A stretch of DNA of 64,000 nt from Argyresthia goedartella (taxonomy: Eukaryota; Arthropoda; Insecta; Lepidoptera; Argyresthiidae), in the NCBI GenBank assembly GCA_949825045.1, contig OX463815.1:31177356-31241355 (forward strand), given 5' to 3'. The notes under the pieces are model-generated. The model was not told where the DNA came from and searched no databases. It saw nothing but the letters and a program-made list of their open reading frames with translations. Both the position numbers and the translations under genes were made by a program. Shown in pieces: positions 1-11,973 of the stretch (position 1 is its first letter; the number at the start of each line of letters is the position of its first letter).

Positions 1-1730
1 TTTCTCAAATAAACTCCTCGCAGGTTAAAATCAACTGGAGACATGTTCCCAGTGATATGAACTGTGCGGATGTAGCGTCACGCGGGACGTCGGTTACTGA
101 GCTGCTGCAGCACCAGCTGTGGTGGGGGCCGCGGTGGTTACATTGTTCACGGGAACAATGGCCTACGGATTGTACGGATTTTCCATCGGATATGCTGCCC
201 GGTCTTAAGTCTAAGGTGATTAATGTCGGAGTAGTAGAATCGGAATTTAATTTACTAGATAGGTATAGCTCTTATGAGACGCTATTAAATGTGACAGGTT
301 ACTTGTTGCGGTTCGGAAAAAATTGTAAAACTCAGTCAGCCGATCGGTCACTCGGAAAAAACCTTTCTACTTTGGAACGTAGAAATGCATTACTGTGTTT
401 AACTCGGATGGTACAATCAGAACACTTTGCGGAAGAAATCAATGCTTTAAAAACAGGCAAGATTATAAGAACTTCATGTTAATTTCGGCTTAATTTGTTC
501 ATTGATAGGGATGACATAATTAGGGTCGGCGGTCGGATATCGGCTTCGGAATTACCGTATAGCTCTCGGCATCAAATCCTTTTACCACGAAAGAGTAAAT
601 TCACGGACTTATTAGTTACACACTATCATAAGGTTTATTGTCCCGTCGGGGCAAACTCGCTTGCGGCTATTCTTTCTCGGGGCTACTGGATAGTTTCGGC
701 ACGGCGTGTATGTCGTCATATCACATTCAAGTGCATTCAGTGCTTTCGGTCTAGGGCGCGACCAACGCAACCTTTCATGGCAGATTTGCCAGAGGATCGG
801 GTAAGGGGCGTGCGTGCATTTCTCGGAACGGGAACAGACTTTTGTGGGCCGTTCTATATAAGGTCTAGTTCACTACGGAATGTAAAGATACTAAAGTGTT
901 ATCTTTGTATTTTCGTGTGCTTAGCTACAAAGGCTGTGCATTTGGAAATAGTGGCTGACCTGTCATTAGAGGCGTTCGTGGCATGCTTCACTCGGTTTAC
1001 GTCACGTAGGGGATTGCCTTCGTTAGTCAGGTCTGATTGCGGTAGTAATTATAGTGCTGCGGATCGGTATTTAAAAGAATTGTATATATTCATAAGGGAT
1101 ATTCATTCGGAATTAGAACGTAGTCTTACGAAAAATAATATTAAGTGGTTGTTTAACGCACCGTCAAGTCCAAATCACGGTGGGCTTTTCGAGACGGCAG
1201 TCAAATCGGCAAAAACTCACGCTCGGCGCGTGCTCGGTCAAACTCGGTTAACCTTTGAAGAACTTGCTACTTTCTTTGCTAAGGTAGAAGCGGTTATGAA
1301 TTCTCGGCCTCTATGTCCACTTAGTACGGATCCAACTGATTATGAAGTATTAACCCCGGGCCACTTCTTGATCGGCCAACCGTTGGTTTCGCTTCCGGAA
1401 TATCCATATGAAGAGGTTAAAATGACTCGGTTATCACGGTATGAACAAATCCAAAAGATGTCTCGACATTTTTGGTCGCGATGGAGAACGGAATATCTTC
1501 ATACGTTGCAACAACGGTATAAATGGACTGATCATACGGATCCACCGAAGTTGGATGATTTAGTTTTAATTAAGAAGGATAACTATCCTGCTTTACAATG
1601 GCGGCGCGGTCGGTTAGTTAAGTTATTACACGGAAAAGACGGTGTTGTTCGAGTTGCGGAAGTAAGGACTCAGAATGGGACACTTCTTCGGCCCATTTCT
1701 AAGTTGTGTCGGTTACCCTTAGAGGTATAG
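1..1730 (+). pseudogene. BEL/Pao retrotransposon pol 3' half (RNase H end, integrase, C-terminal domain)
   Basis: The frame is open from the left window edge, broken by an in-frame TAA at 480-482, and resumes in the same frame to the stop at 1730. The first part ends the RNase H region (CADVASRG, the usual NxADxxSR box). The second part holds an integrase: a zinc-binding segment near 620-750 (HYH ... CIQC), then the catalytic acidic residues in GTDFCGPF, SDCGSNY and the glutamate of GGLFETAVK, then the Pao-type C-terminal domain (FWSRWRTEYLHTLQQR). The second zinc-binding histidine appears to be replaced in VYCPVG. Family knowledge: integrase inserts retroelement cDNA. The 5' part lies outside the window. 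The stop codon argues for a dead copy. Confidence 0.9.
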
Positions 1731-1731
1731 G

Positions 1732-1961
1732 AACCAAGGGGGCCTTGGTTAGGGGGGGGTATGGTCGGGCGTTGTGGTTCTGATTCTTTGATGTATTGGT
1801 TTCCCTGCCTGGCCGTGTGCGCCTACGGTGGCGCTAGTGTACGCATAAGCGGACACCCTCTCTCGGTCGCCGGACTCGGAACGCGATTCATTGCGGTCCC
1901 GGAAAATAATTCAAATTAATCGGTTTTATGGACTCTCGGACTCTGTGCTTCTGTTACAACA
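1732..1961 (+). repeat. Hairpin, polypurine tract and putative 3' LTR of the BEL/Pao element
   Basis: Just after the pol stop there is a short hairpin (1732-1750, arms AACCAAGG and CCTTGGTT), then a G-rich tract at 1751-1759 that fits a polypurine tract. An LTR would start at TGGTCGGGCG (about 1760), and a plausible end is ...TACAACA at 1961. The partner LTR lies outside the window, so the ends are inferred rather than paired. Confidence 0.4.
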
Positions 1962-3750
1962 ATTGTGCAGTGTGTATGCAACTCTCAGTGCAAGGATTGC
2001 ACTGCAAAAAAAGATATAAAATTGCAAATTTTAAGTTATAAATAAAATTATTAAGTCTTAAACAACAACAAAAACAGTAATGTTAAATAATACATTTTTG
2101 TACACATACTATACAACCACACAAAAAACTGACACATAATAACTGCGATATAGGTACAAATTTTAACCTATCATTATTCTAACGAAATTGAATTTATTAT
2201 TATTTTATGAATATTATTTCATTGAAATCTACAACTTAATTTAAATTGCTCTTTAAATTAATTCATTTTAAGTTTCCCTTAACCACGAGTTAAGTAGCCC
2301 GTACGTACGTGTCTATGGATAATTTAATAATGTCGTGCACGTTTATTGCGTTCCGTTTTTTTATTCTGCTATATGATTTGATAATTATTATATAAACTAC
2401 TCTAGACAATGCTTTAAAAATATTGTTGATGAAATGATGTATAGAATTACTTAATTATTATTTAATTATTTGTTTTTTACTAACATTTGAAATTGCAATT
2501 TATTATAATGGAATAAGCTTTTTATAAAAAGCCTTTTTTTTCATGTTGAAGTAAATGCGACTCGTGCCTTTTCTTAGTGCTAAATGTTTTGAGAAAGGGG
2601 CCCTGCTGAGAACCAGCGCTGTGCAGCTCATGCTCACAGCATTGCTGAGCTTGGCCCTTTCGCCAAATATTATTATTTAATCGAATTTTTGGCAATAAAT
2701 GATTTTCTTTATTTTTTCTTTTCTTTCTTTACTAGTTCTAATTGACCAAGTGAGCGAAGCGAGCGAGCCACAGTTTTTAAGCGATCCTCACAAAACTTAG
2801 CACATGTGTTGCTTGAATTAACAGTTTTTTTGTCTCTCCACAGACAGGGCTCTTGGGCGATAGACTAGTAACCTATCACCAAATACATTTATAAAGTGTA
2901 TCTTTAATTTAGGATTATATTTAGCAAATAATAATATATTTGTAGCACCTGAAGTAAAAAAAGTCCTATCCATACTAAACTTTCCTTCCTCATAGGTTAG
3001 TATGGGCTTTTAGTTGCTTTTTCAAGTGCTATTATTTGGAGATATTCTAAGCGAAGTGGTTGTATTTTATTATTATTCTGATAACGTGCATCGTGTATAG
3101 TGTGGAAACTTTATTGCCTTTTTGTAGTGGTGTTTATTTTATTTTAAAAGGTGCTGATTTTTGTGTTCTGTAACAGTACTAACATTGCTGACCTATTTCT
3201 CGAGTTGTAACTAATGAAGTCATTCATTTGCTCATATCACATTGTAGATTGTATGCTGAAATTGATGTAACATTAAACTTTAATACTGAGTAATACGAAT
3301 TGTAAAAATAATGATGATATGAAGGAACCCATTTTTTGCATACTTCTGTATAACATTTTTTTGGTCAAAATATAAAAATCTTTTTCTTGTAAAAAAATAT
3401 ATGGAAAGGTCTAATTTATTGTACTCATATGTTTGTAATCATGCTAATTAGTAAATAAAAATCCATTGTGGGTATTTATGTGCCTTATTAATTTATTTTA
3501 TGAAATGATTTAGGGAGTAGCTGAATGGGTACATTTTATGGGGGGCCAGGGCAAAATTAAAATATATTAAAACATGTTTTTTTTTTTATAATTTAATATA
3601 CTTCATTAGCTACGTATTACAAGGGTCTGCTTTGAAAACTACCTTCAAATTACTGAGATATTAATTATTTAAATTTATTAGGTTATATAAAATCCCCGTC
3701 TGTCGGGAGACCCGTTTTGGGTTCCACAGATACCCCCCTTTCCAACAAAA
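1962..3750. other. AT-rich intergenic stretch with degenerate repeat
   Basis: No convincing coding region. A GC-richer block at 2594-2665 has complementary ends (GAAAGGGGCC ... GGCCCTTTC) and an internal GCTGTG/CACAGC pair, so it could fold as a stem. It is followed by a run reading GAGCGAAGCGAGCGAGCC near 2752. These look like remains of a repetitive element of unknown class. Confidence 0.3.
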
Positions 3751-3931
3751 ATGGCTGCCACAGATGAGAGAATAAAGGGCTTCATGAGCCGGTTCTAAAA
3801 TTATACTACACCATTACCTTTCGGCCGCCTGTTTTCTAAAAAGCTAAGAAATATTTTCAAAACATACCAAGGAGTCCAACTCCTCGAAGTAGGAGACGGA
3901 TTAGTAAAGAGGATCTTTACAGACCATGAGA

Positions 3932-5166
3932 GTGAGTGAAATAGACTATAACTGTTTTCTTTAAAAGTCAATAGATTGTATTTTAAATCGCAAAATGTAG
4001 TTTACAAAGTTATTGGTGCGGCTACGTTACTACTTGATTTTGATTGAATCTAAAATACTTACCTATGAATTGGTTCACAGTCCCTCCTGTTAGCGAGGTC
4101 TATTGCCCACAGGGCCACTAGTAAATAGTCATGTTGTTAAAGCAGTAAAGTTAAAGAATACCTAAATTAATATTATGTAACTATAGTTAATAATTCCTCC
4201 GTGTCAGCATAAGTCATGGTTGGAATGTGATCCAAAGTTTGACTTTGCATTGCTGATAGCTCGTAGGAAATAAGTATAATTTTGCCTTTAATCTATTATA
4301 TAAGAGAGGGCCTAGAAATGCGAAGAATTTCTGTACGAATTTGTGTTCAGTATGGATTTGGTCCCTATATACTCTATCTACTCTCAGCTTAATAGGATAT
4401 TTTCAGAAAAGGGATTTTTTATGCTGTTTAAAGATCGTCTTGAAAATAAATAGCTGTCGAACTGTTAAGAATCTACAGCACTTATATAGCTCGGAGGTGG
4501 AAGAAAGGAAAGCTCGATTTATTACAACCTTCAATACGGCTCTTTGCGCTCTTAATAATAGCAATAGGATTGTTTTAGGGGCTCCTCCCCACGAAGTTAT
4601 ACAGTAGCTAAGTAGGGACTGGCAGAGTGCGTAGTAGACTTGTTTAATTAAGTTAACCTTAGTGAATGAGCGAATCTTTTTAAAGATGAAAATGAGTTTT
4701 CGTATCCGTCCAGTTAAGCACTTTAAATGTTCATGGAAGGAAAGAGTGGAGTCAATAACCCCTATTTTTTATTTTTTTTTAAAACATAACTTCATAACTT
4801 TCATAATTTCATAATTTTAAACTGTTTGTCTTAGAGATGTTGGTGCAGTCATCATTAGCACTTAACATATTTTTACAAGCATGGGCACGCAAGTTTAGTT
4901 CTGGGGCATTTGTATGAAAGGCACGCATTGAAACTTTGTTTTTTTCTGTCTTGAGAGTTAGGAAATTTTGCTGCAGCTAATTTGTAACAGCATTAAAACC
5001 TTCTTGCGCGTACATCAGATTCTGTTTTTGCGGTATCGACTGCTTATGAAACAATATTCCCCGAATTTATGTTAAATGTTTTGTTTGCATTATGGTAATA
5101 TAATGAATGTGTTCGCTGAAAGCGTGGTTTTTTTAAGTTAACATTAAATGTTTTGTAACAGTTTTA
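3932..5166 (+). other. Intron 1 of the piggyBac-like gene
   Basis: It lies between a GTGAGT donor and a TTTAG acceptor. It contains an 88-codon open stretch at 4341-4607 with no family that I recognise, so I do not call it a gene. The rest is AT-rich without clear repeats. Confidence 0.4.
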
Positions 5167-7236
5167 GCCGAGGTGGCAATAAAAAATAAACGAGGCCGGG
5201 GCCGTGGTCGCCCAAGAGGCCGAGCCCGGCGGTCTCTGGCCATTTTCGAAGAAACACCTCCGGTTGCACCTCCGGCTGAGGAGCCGCCTCAGCCTCCTTC
5301 AACATTGAAGTAAGTAGATATTACTAAGAATATAGTGCACGTGGTATACAATATCAGCTTTTTTCTTACTCCTTGCTAGTCCTGCGTAACATCTGAATAC
5401 AAAGTGGGTTTTTTTTACCGAAAGACAGTTTTTTGTGATATTCCTCTGAGACCTGAATTAATCTGCTTAAAAAAATTGTTAATACAAGAGCATGAAATGC
5501 TAGTCCTAAACAATAGTGTTTCATATGTGTTGGTTTAATTATTGTATATTTTTATGAGTGATCTGGTAAAAATACGGGGCCAGCACCAAACCCATCTGAA
5601 AAGAGTGCGGGCCCTATCGCCAGACACCAGGGGCAAACTCATTGAAGCAAAGCGCAGGAAGGAGCTGGGGCGGTTCCTGTTGCCGGGCACGCCGGAGGGG
5701 AAACGAAGACGGTGAGATTTTATTGTTATTTTAATTATGCCTCAGGTTCATTAAAACTTTCTATTTTGAAAATAGTTACATTTTTTTTTACTTTTCCGTA
5801 CAGATTATCGTCTTCTACACGCATCGAATGCACCATCCGTAACCCACAAAGCGCGACCCAGTCTCCTCCACCACTACCAAACACCACGCCTACAAGGTAT
5901 GTTTAAGTGATTAGATAATGAACTGTTCGATGTGGTTTAATGATTAATAAATAACAATTGTAATATTTTTGTTCTTAAAAATTGGGGATACACCATATTT
6001 TGGAGATTTTGGGCAACCCATAGTGTTGAAAATCAACTGATCGGGACAATATAATGAGGGATGATTATTATTTTTATTTGCGAACATTTTCTTGGGAAAT
6101 TTGTTCATAATGATGGGTACTACCATTTCCCAAAATATGGTTAGCTAATTAAATGTCACCTGTATGTTTTGTATGTACAGTGGTAGCAGTATGGGGAGCG
6201 TGATAGAGGTGGCCTCTCTATCCCGACTTTACTGGCGGGGAGGGGGGAGTGCTCCGTGGAAGTAGAAGACGGCGGCGGTGAGGATGAGATACCCGGCAGC
6301 CCCGAGAACACCAAGATGACGATAAGTGAGAATTTTTATTAACGTCCAGAGTGTTATTATAATCATTATTACGAGTCTCCTGTGTAGGATTAGCAAAACT
6401 GGTACGAATGTTTCCTAAAAACGCTTTTCTTCCGTTTCAGATCAGAGTTCCATAAAAAAAATCAACATTATATCAGGATAGTACTCAATGTTTATTTATT
6501 GTGCAGTTCTTCACAGTTTACAAAATATTTATTTTATTTTATAGTCTACAAAATAAAGTTTTAATACAGCAAAAAAAAATGGCTAAAAATTTGAAGCAAC
6601 ATGTTAAATCAATAAAATGAGATTTCAGATGTTAAATTATGTTGCCCCACCATCCCGCCGCTACCCACATCGGCACCGGCATGTGAGTAATATTTATCTT
6701 CGTATCTCATTAACATCTGCAGATTAGTTAATAAATCTTCTTATAATAAAACCCCGTTCAACACTTGTTTAAAAACTTAAATGTATGGGATTTTATGTTT
6801 GTATATAAATTATACGGTGTTTAATAATTTTTGTGGTAACACGGTTATTTTTCGCACCTGTTGGACAGATAGATAGCCATTGTGCACCATAATATTGATG
6901 CGTTTGTATTTGTACACTTTGTTATAACAATACATGGAATTATTTCCATTGTTTTAGACCCTACTACGAACGAGCCCGAGTGCACGAGCCGCAGAGCAGT
7001 GTCGCCAAAAGTAATTATTGTCACGGGAGCGGCACATGCACTATCAGGTAAACGCAATTTCTTATTGTTAAAACATAGCTAGTAATAGGTTTTTATTTCA
7101 AACAAGGCGGCTACCTCCTATGGGATATATAAGCCATCTCAAGGATGTAAAATATAGCAACATCCCTCCCTATCCTAAACCCACCTCCTTAGATTATTAT
7201 TTTGTTATATTAAACGGATATCATTTTTGTTTCAAG

Positions 7237-8434
7237 AACCTGAAGATATGTTGGCCGAGGAGGAAGGACCTGCCCCTGAGCTCGACATGGCATCCCTGGC
7301 CCCGGCGGTTCTGCCAGATAACTTTGGATCCACTGAGACAGAGAGGTTCCGCAGGGCCGACTTCAGGGATGACACGGCCCTGCAGAACATGGTCACCTCA
7401 TCCGACATTTTAGACTTCCAGTGGCAAAGAAATCCTCAGTCATTTAAAGTCTCCAGGGAGGTATTTACGGGTAACGCCGGTCCGAAATTTCCGCTGTCAG
7501 ATCAGATGAGACGGTTGGACATCTTTCTGAAAATATGGGATGCCGAGCTGATCGATTTAATTGTAAACCAAACTAATAAATATGCAGCTGCAGCGATTGC
7601 CGCAATGGGTCCCCTGCAACAAAACTCCCGACTCTGGTCTTGGTCGCCGACAGACAGACTGAAAACCGCAGTAGCGCTTCCTGACCATCTACCAGTTCCA
7701 TAGTCTAGCCCACCTTGCAGTCCAAAAGGATTATTTCAAGTCATCAGGGACCCTTGCAATGCCAGAATTGGCTACACTGATGACCTATAATCGCTTTATT
7801 CTATTAAAGCATTTCCTCCATTTTGTCGACCATCTCCCCCCAAACTTATCTGACCAACAGAAAAGACTCCACAAAATACAGCCCGTCGTGGACAGACTGA
7901 ATGACAAATTTAAGTCATTATACATGCCTGATCAAAGCATCGCAATAGATGAAAGTTCGCTTCTGTGGAAGGGCCGCCTGGCATTTGCTCAAAAGATCGG
8001 CAATAAAGCCGCCAAAATCGGCCTAAAAACTTTTGACCTTTGCGAGTCGTCCACAGGCTACCTCTGGAACTTTTTTATCTATGGCGGTGCAGAAAGGAAT
8101 AAACAGACAGACGCACAGCCAGGCACACAAATAGACAGACAGGATGTTACAGATGCACAAACAGACACACAAACGGACAGACAGGACGTTTCAGAGACAC
8201 AAACCGACACACAAACGGACAGACAGGACGTTACAGATACACAAACAGATGACCTACAGCCAGACGGTGCGACAGCAAAAGTGGTTTACGACCTAGCAAG
8301 GCCACTTTTCAATTTAAGCCACACGCTAGTAATGGATAATTATTACGATTCACCATTACTAGCGCGTTGCCTAAAACAACAAAAAACTGATTTATTGGGG
8401 ACCCTTCGTGTTAATCGTGAAATGGTACCAGAAT
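7237..8434 (+). pseudogene. piggyBac transposase, first part of the DDE domain (exon 8, 5' part)
   Basis: The protein shows the N-terminal piggyBac region (FLKIWDAELIDLIVNQTN), the segment FILLKHFLHFVD, then the first catalytic aspartate in AIDESSLLWKGRL and the second in LVMDNYYDSPLLA. The frame changes near 7665: the reading to the stop at 7701-7703 gives way to the frame that continues from RFLTIYQFHSLAHL. Between the two catalytic aspartates, 8107-8256 encodes a tandem repeat built on QTDTQTDRQDV. Similarity ends near 8434 (PES), where unrelated sequence begins. Confidence 0.85.
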
Positions 8435-9120
8435 CAAAACCTCTCAGTATCCGAACGCATCAATAGCTGCAAAGCCAAAATACCGTTGGTTACCACGCGC
8501 AGCTATTGATGCGCGGGTGACGCTGTGTTTACAAACCGGTATGTTGGTACAATTTTAGTGCATAATGTTGGCATGCTTGGCAAGTGTAAATGCGGCATTA
8601 GTCAAACTCTACCATGAACATATTTGTCTGTGGTCTTTCGTTGAAAAAATATTCAGACTGGAAAAAACAAAATCACTTATTCTCGCGCGCGATTTTTGAC
8701 TAATCTTTTCTGAGCTTTTATGGTGAATATTGAATTGTTTCTATAAGAACACACTAATGTTTTTATTGTTTTGGAAAGGTTATCTTGTGTAAATTACACA
8801 GGTATCAAACAACATGTATATTTGTTGATGTTTTTCTCATGTCGGCTAGATTTGTGTCGAGAGGGAACATTTTCATAGAAGTCGGTGATTCTCATGTCGG
8901 TCCAAAAATAAACTAAGGTCACAGTGACATTTTTTTCGCATAAATTAAGAGAGGGTTTCATTAGCTAATGAAACCCTGAGTAGCTACTCAGATCTACAAT
9001 TCGTATAGTTCTAAGATTCCAACAGAATCACTTGATACGTCAGTCAAAGTCAAGTGCCGCGCGCGGGTGGGCTCAAAATATGCCACGCATCCTAGCTGTT
9101 TCGCACCGGGGCGGCCCGGA
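8435..9120. mobile_element. Insertion of unknown type inside the piggyBac transposase
   Basis: The transposase is interrupted between PES and VKSLSKREMRVGE, so about 0.69 kb is extra. I found no convincing terminal repeats or target duplication. The insert has a 15-bp perfect inverted repeat near its left end (8456-8470 against CAGCTATTGATGCG around 8503-8517). Near 8952-8990 it has two adjacent perfect palindromes (26 bp and 14 bp). It could be a MITE or filler DNA from break repair. Exact ends are uncertain by tens of bases. Confidence 0.5.
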
Positions 9121-9718
9121 TTCGCGGAGGTTAAATCTCTTTCCAAAAGAGAAATGCGCGTCGGTGAAGTTGCGTTCAGTAACACCGACGACCTAACCAT
9201 TATTTTATGGCGAGATACGAATTCAGTTTGTATGCTCTCAACATACCATAAAGTGGAGGTGGCGTCGAAGGAGAAATACGGCAAAATTAAATTTAAGCCA
9301 CAAGCAGTTCTCGACTATAATGTGCTAATGGGAGGTGTCGACAAAAAAGATCAGCTCTTGTCGGCATATCCCATGGAAAGAAGCCGCAATCAAGATTGGT
9401 ACAAAAAACTATTTCTGAGACTCCTTAATGTCTCAATATTAAACAGTTATGTTTTGTATAAGTAAATGTAAGTTTAATATTCAACAAAGGGTTTTCAGAC
9501 ATATTTTGGCTGAAGCTCTCTTGTGCGCATCTCGTCCTCCATCGCCCCGTGCCGAGCAGATTCAGATCAATAGCACAGAGCAACTGCAGCACCGACGATC
9601 AAAGGAGCGCCCATTTCTAATTGGTAATCACTTTATAGTGAATGCTGAAACCCGAACCAAAAGGTGCGCGTGGTGCCGATTAAAGCGTGGACTTCAAGAA
9701 AGGACCGCCTATAAATAG
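9121..9718 (+). pseudogene. piggyBac transposase, C-terminal part
   Basis: It continues the domain with HMIST-type strand LSTYHKVEV and the third catalytic motif MGGVDKKDQLLSAY, then a helical region (WYKKLFLRLLNVSILNSYVLY). The frame breaks near 9460 and resumes in another frame with FRHILAEALL and a short Cys-rich tail (RCAWCRLKRGLQERTAYK), ending at 9716-9718. The tail holds only one CxxC pair, fewer than the cross-braced zinc finger usual at piggyBac C-termini, so it looks truncated. Confidence 0.8.
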
Positions 9719-9719
9719 A

Positions 9720-10341
9720 ACTCGTTGATTCCTACTGCCTCCTAGGAATTGAAATAGATAGCAACCTACATTGGAAATATCATATCAAGAAAGTGGCTAG
9801 TAAACTATCAAGCTTTACATATGCTCTATCGGAACTAAAGAGAACTACAAACAAAAAAAGTGCTCTATGTGCTTACTTTGCTTACGCACAGTCTTGGCTG
9901 TCTTATGGTGTCCTCCTCTGGGGCAACAGCACGGATGCAAAGCAATTATTCTTAATACAAAAGAAGTGTATCCGAATTATCGCTAACATTGACATAATGA
10001 CGAGCTGCAGACCATATTTCGATAAATTAAATATTCTCACACTAACTTCACTTTATATTTTAGAAGCATGCGCATTTGTGAAAAATAATGATCAACTCTT
10101 CCCCTTATACACAAGACCAGAAGGATTAAGACCACATAAAAGATTGGCAACATGCTCATCGAAATTACATTTAGTTCATTCAGGCCCCCGCTCGATGGCT
10201 GCCAAAATATTTAATTGTATACCGAAATCAATTCAGTCTATAGAAAAAATTAATGTATTTAAAAATGCCCTTAATAAATACTTAGTACGAAAAAGTTATC
10301 ATACTCTACAAGAGTTTTTTGATGAACATGGCAAAAACTAG
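9720..10341 (+). pseudogene. Jockey-like LINE ORF2, C-terminal fragment
   Basis: The translation begins at LLGIEIDSNLHWKYHIKKV, typical of the thumb region after the RT domain, and continues with SWLSYGVLLWGNS, FLIQKKCIRIIA and the terminal RLATCSSKLHLVHSGPRSMAAKIFNCIPK. Endonuclease and RT catalytic motifs are absent, so this is a 5'-truncated copy. It abuts the end of the piggyBac gene directly, which suggests insertion there. Confidence 0.85.
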
Positions 10342-10614
10342 GTTTGGAGCTTGTGAGACTTGTGTTATTATACCTTAAGTAAAAGTAAAATATATTCTGT
10401 TATTGTTTTTGTTTTAGAGAGTCTATGAAAATTAATAATAAATAAAATAAGTAATCTAGGTAGTAAGTAAGAATTTAAGTTATAACCTTTTATAATCCTA
10501 AGTTAGCAGCGCCCTAGCAGGTTTCTTGTTTGTTCCTGAAAATACTTATCTAAGACCCTATGTACAACAAGAAAGCTAATAAACGTCTATTCTATTCTAT
10601 TCTATTCTATTCTA
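10342..10614 (+). repeat. LINE 3' UTR with AATAAA-like signal and (TTCTA)n tail
   Basis: The 3' UTR of the preceding LINE ends in a pentanucleotide tail, TCTAT repeated from 10586 to 10614, just after GCTAATAAACG. Simple-repeat tails of this sort are common for jockey/CR1-type LINEs that lack poly(A). Confidence 0.7.
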
Positions 10615-11423
10615 AATGCGAGCAATGCGAAGTTCCACTTTGCTTTATAAAATGTTTCAAAGAATATCATAAAGAACGCCGCACGCAGCCATAAGCACGC
10701 CGCGTTGCATAGTAGGCAAAATAAAGTGCCTACCTACCTGAAATATTATGTGTCAAAGATTTATGTTTATGGCGATTTTTCAATAGTCAGATAGGTCAGC
10801 CTGTTTATATCCAAGGAATTTGACAGAATTGATACGTGCGAAATGTCAAAAAAGTTACCCGTGACTGGCTATTGAGCAACCACCCCATTAGATTAAAAGC
10901 TATTAAAAGTATTTCTAAGCTAAGTAGTTTTCTATATTGTAGGTATCTTGTGTATTATTTAAAATACAGTTTTATATTATAAATACAAATTAAAGTAAAA
11001 ATGATTGAGTATCTACTGTTTTTAATTTCTTTAGATAAAGATAGGAAAAAATATGCTTTATTAAAATAAAGCATATGGTGTAAACACCATTCAACAAAAG
11101 AAGAGCAATTGGCAGCCCAAGCGCTAAAAGCAATTTCTTTCAGGCAACCATAATTTGAGCTGGATACAAATATCTACTAAATGGAAATGTGTATTTTATG
11201 GTGTTCTACGTGATGACTACGTTCTGTAGTGACTTCGGTGTCGAGATACCAGCCATTTTTCTCTGAATCAGTAAATGATTGTGATAAATTAATAAATATA
11301 AGACAATCACGTCATAAAATACAAAAACAAAACCTTTTTTTGTATAATCAATCGGTTGCACCCCGATCCCAAAGTCACCCTGTCGAATTAGTACACATTC
11401 GTACAAGTCCGATGATGTTGCAT
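10615..11423. other. Non-coding stretch
   Basis: AT-rich sequence with no supported gene. At 11051-11076 there is an inverted repeat with 12-bp arms (ATATGCTTTATT) and a 2-bp centre. Confidence 0.3.
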
Positions 11424-11640
11424 TTTTCGAAGGGTACATTTTGCGATAGGTGCATTTTGCGAATTATATAAATTTTTCATAGGGAACGATATCCGAAAGG
11501 CACATTCTGCGAATGAAAGTAAGAGGGTTCAGTGGCAAAAAGTACCTATCGCAAATCGTAGGTACCTTTCGCAAAATGCACCTGTCGCAAATCGTAACGT
11601 TAACCGTTTAGGTATGAAACAACGTAATTTATTTTCGCAT
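11424..11640. repeat. Inverted-repeat element built from a TTTGCGA motif
   Basis: The left side has CATTTTGCGATAGGTGC followed by CATTTTGCGAA. The right side carries the same motif in reverse complement at 11540-11600 (TATCGCAAATCGTAGG, TTCGCAAAATGCACC, TGTCGCAAATCG). At least six copies of a TTTGCGA core followed by an AGGTRC-like box occur in about 200 bp, in both orientations. This may be a MITE or a remnant of a larger element. The gypsy element at 11660 inserted beside it. Confidence 0.45.
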
Positions 11641-11659
11641 TTTGGTATGTTTTGCGAAC

Positions 11660-11921
11660 TGTTATGGGGTTTTAATAAAACCCCTTTTTAAAAAAATATG
11701 TTTTTTATTTACTCTAACTTATAGAGAAGAAGACACTTTATTTAGTAAATATAGTAAAAGTAATTAAAATGTAGAGAAAATGCAGAGAAAAATGAGTTGT
11801 CTGCCCTCGAGAGAGACCGAACTAGGACTGGTGTATTTCCCTGCTAATCAAATGTTGTTACTTAAAGGGGGCTGATGCAGCATTTTATCAGCCCTTTCCT
11901 ATACATACTCAGGGTATAACA
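11660..11921 (-). repeat. 3' LTR of the env-bearing gypsy element
   Basis: It starts TGTTATGGGG and ends GGTATAACA on the plus strand. It differs from its partner at only two positions that I can see (an A/T near 11726 and a T/C in the GTTACTTAAAGG segment). The adjoining CCCCCC at 11922-11928 is the complement of the polypurine tract. Confidence 0.95.
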
Positions 11922-11973
11922 ACCCCCCGAACAAGAGGAAACTTACACGTTTTAAATAGATGTGAAGTTTTCG

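Larger units (their letters stand above)
3751..9718 (+). pseudogene. piggyBac-type (PGBD-like) transposase gene, eight exons, decayed
   Basis: Proposed exons: 3751-3931, 5167-5309, 5559-5711, 5804-5896, 6181-6325, 6629-6682, 6958-7047, and 7237-9718 (interrupted). Each junction has GT and AG ends, and the phases match across all seven introns (1,2,2,2,1,1,1). Exon 2 encodes an AT-hook-like basic run (KRGRGRGRPRGRARR), exons 4-7 a Ser/Pro/acidic linker, and exon 8 a DDE_Tnp_1_7 transposase. Lesions: TAA at 3796-3798, a frameshift in the G-run of exon 5 near 6240, a frameshift near 7665, an insertion of about 0.7 kb between about 8434 and 9120, and a frameshift near 9460. Known role of the family: cut-and-paste transposition at TTAA. 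Inference: once a spliced transposase or PGBD-like gene, now non-functional. The exon model is mine and has no transcript support here. Confidence 0.65.

Noticed and set aside
4341..4607. A small host gene of 88 codons
   Set aside because: No domain, no codon or splice support, and it lies inside a proposed intron.
8435..9120. A Helitron as the cause of the piggyBac interruption
   Set aside because: The hairpins were suggestive, but there is no TC start with a CTRR end and no A/T host junction.
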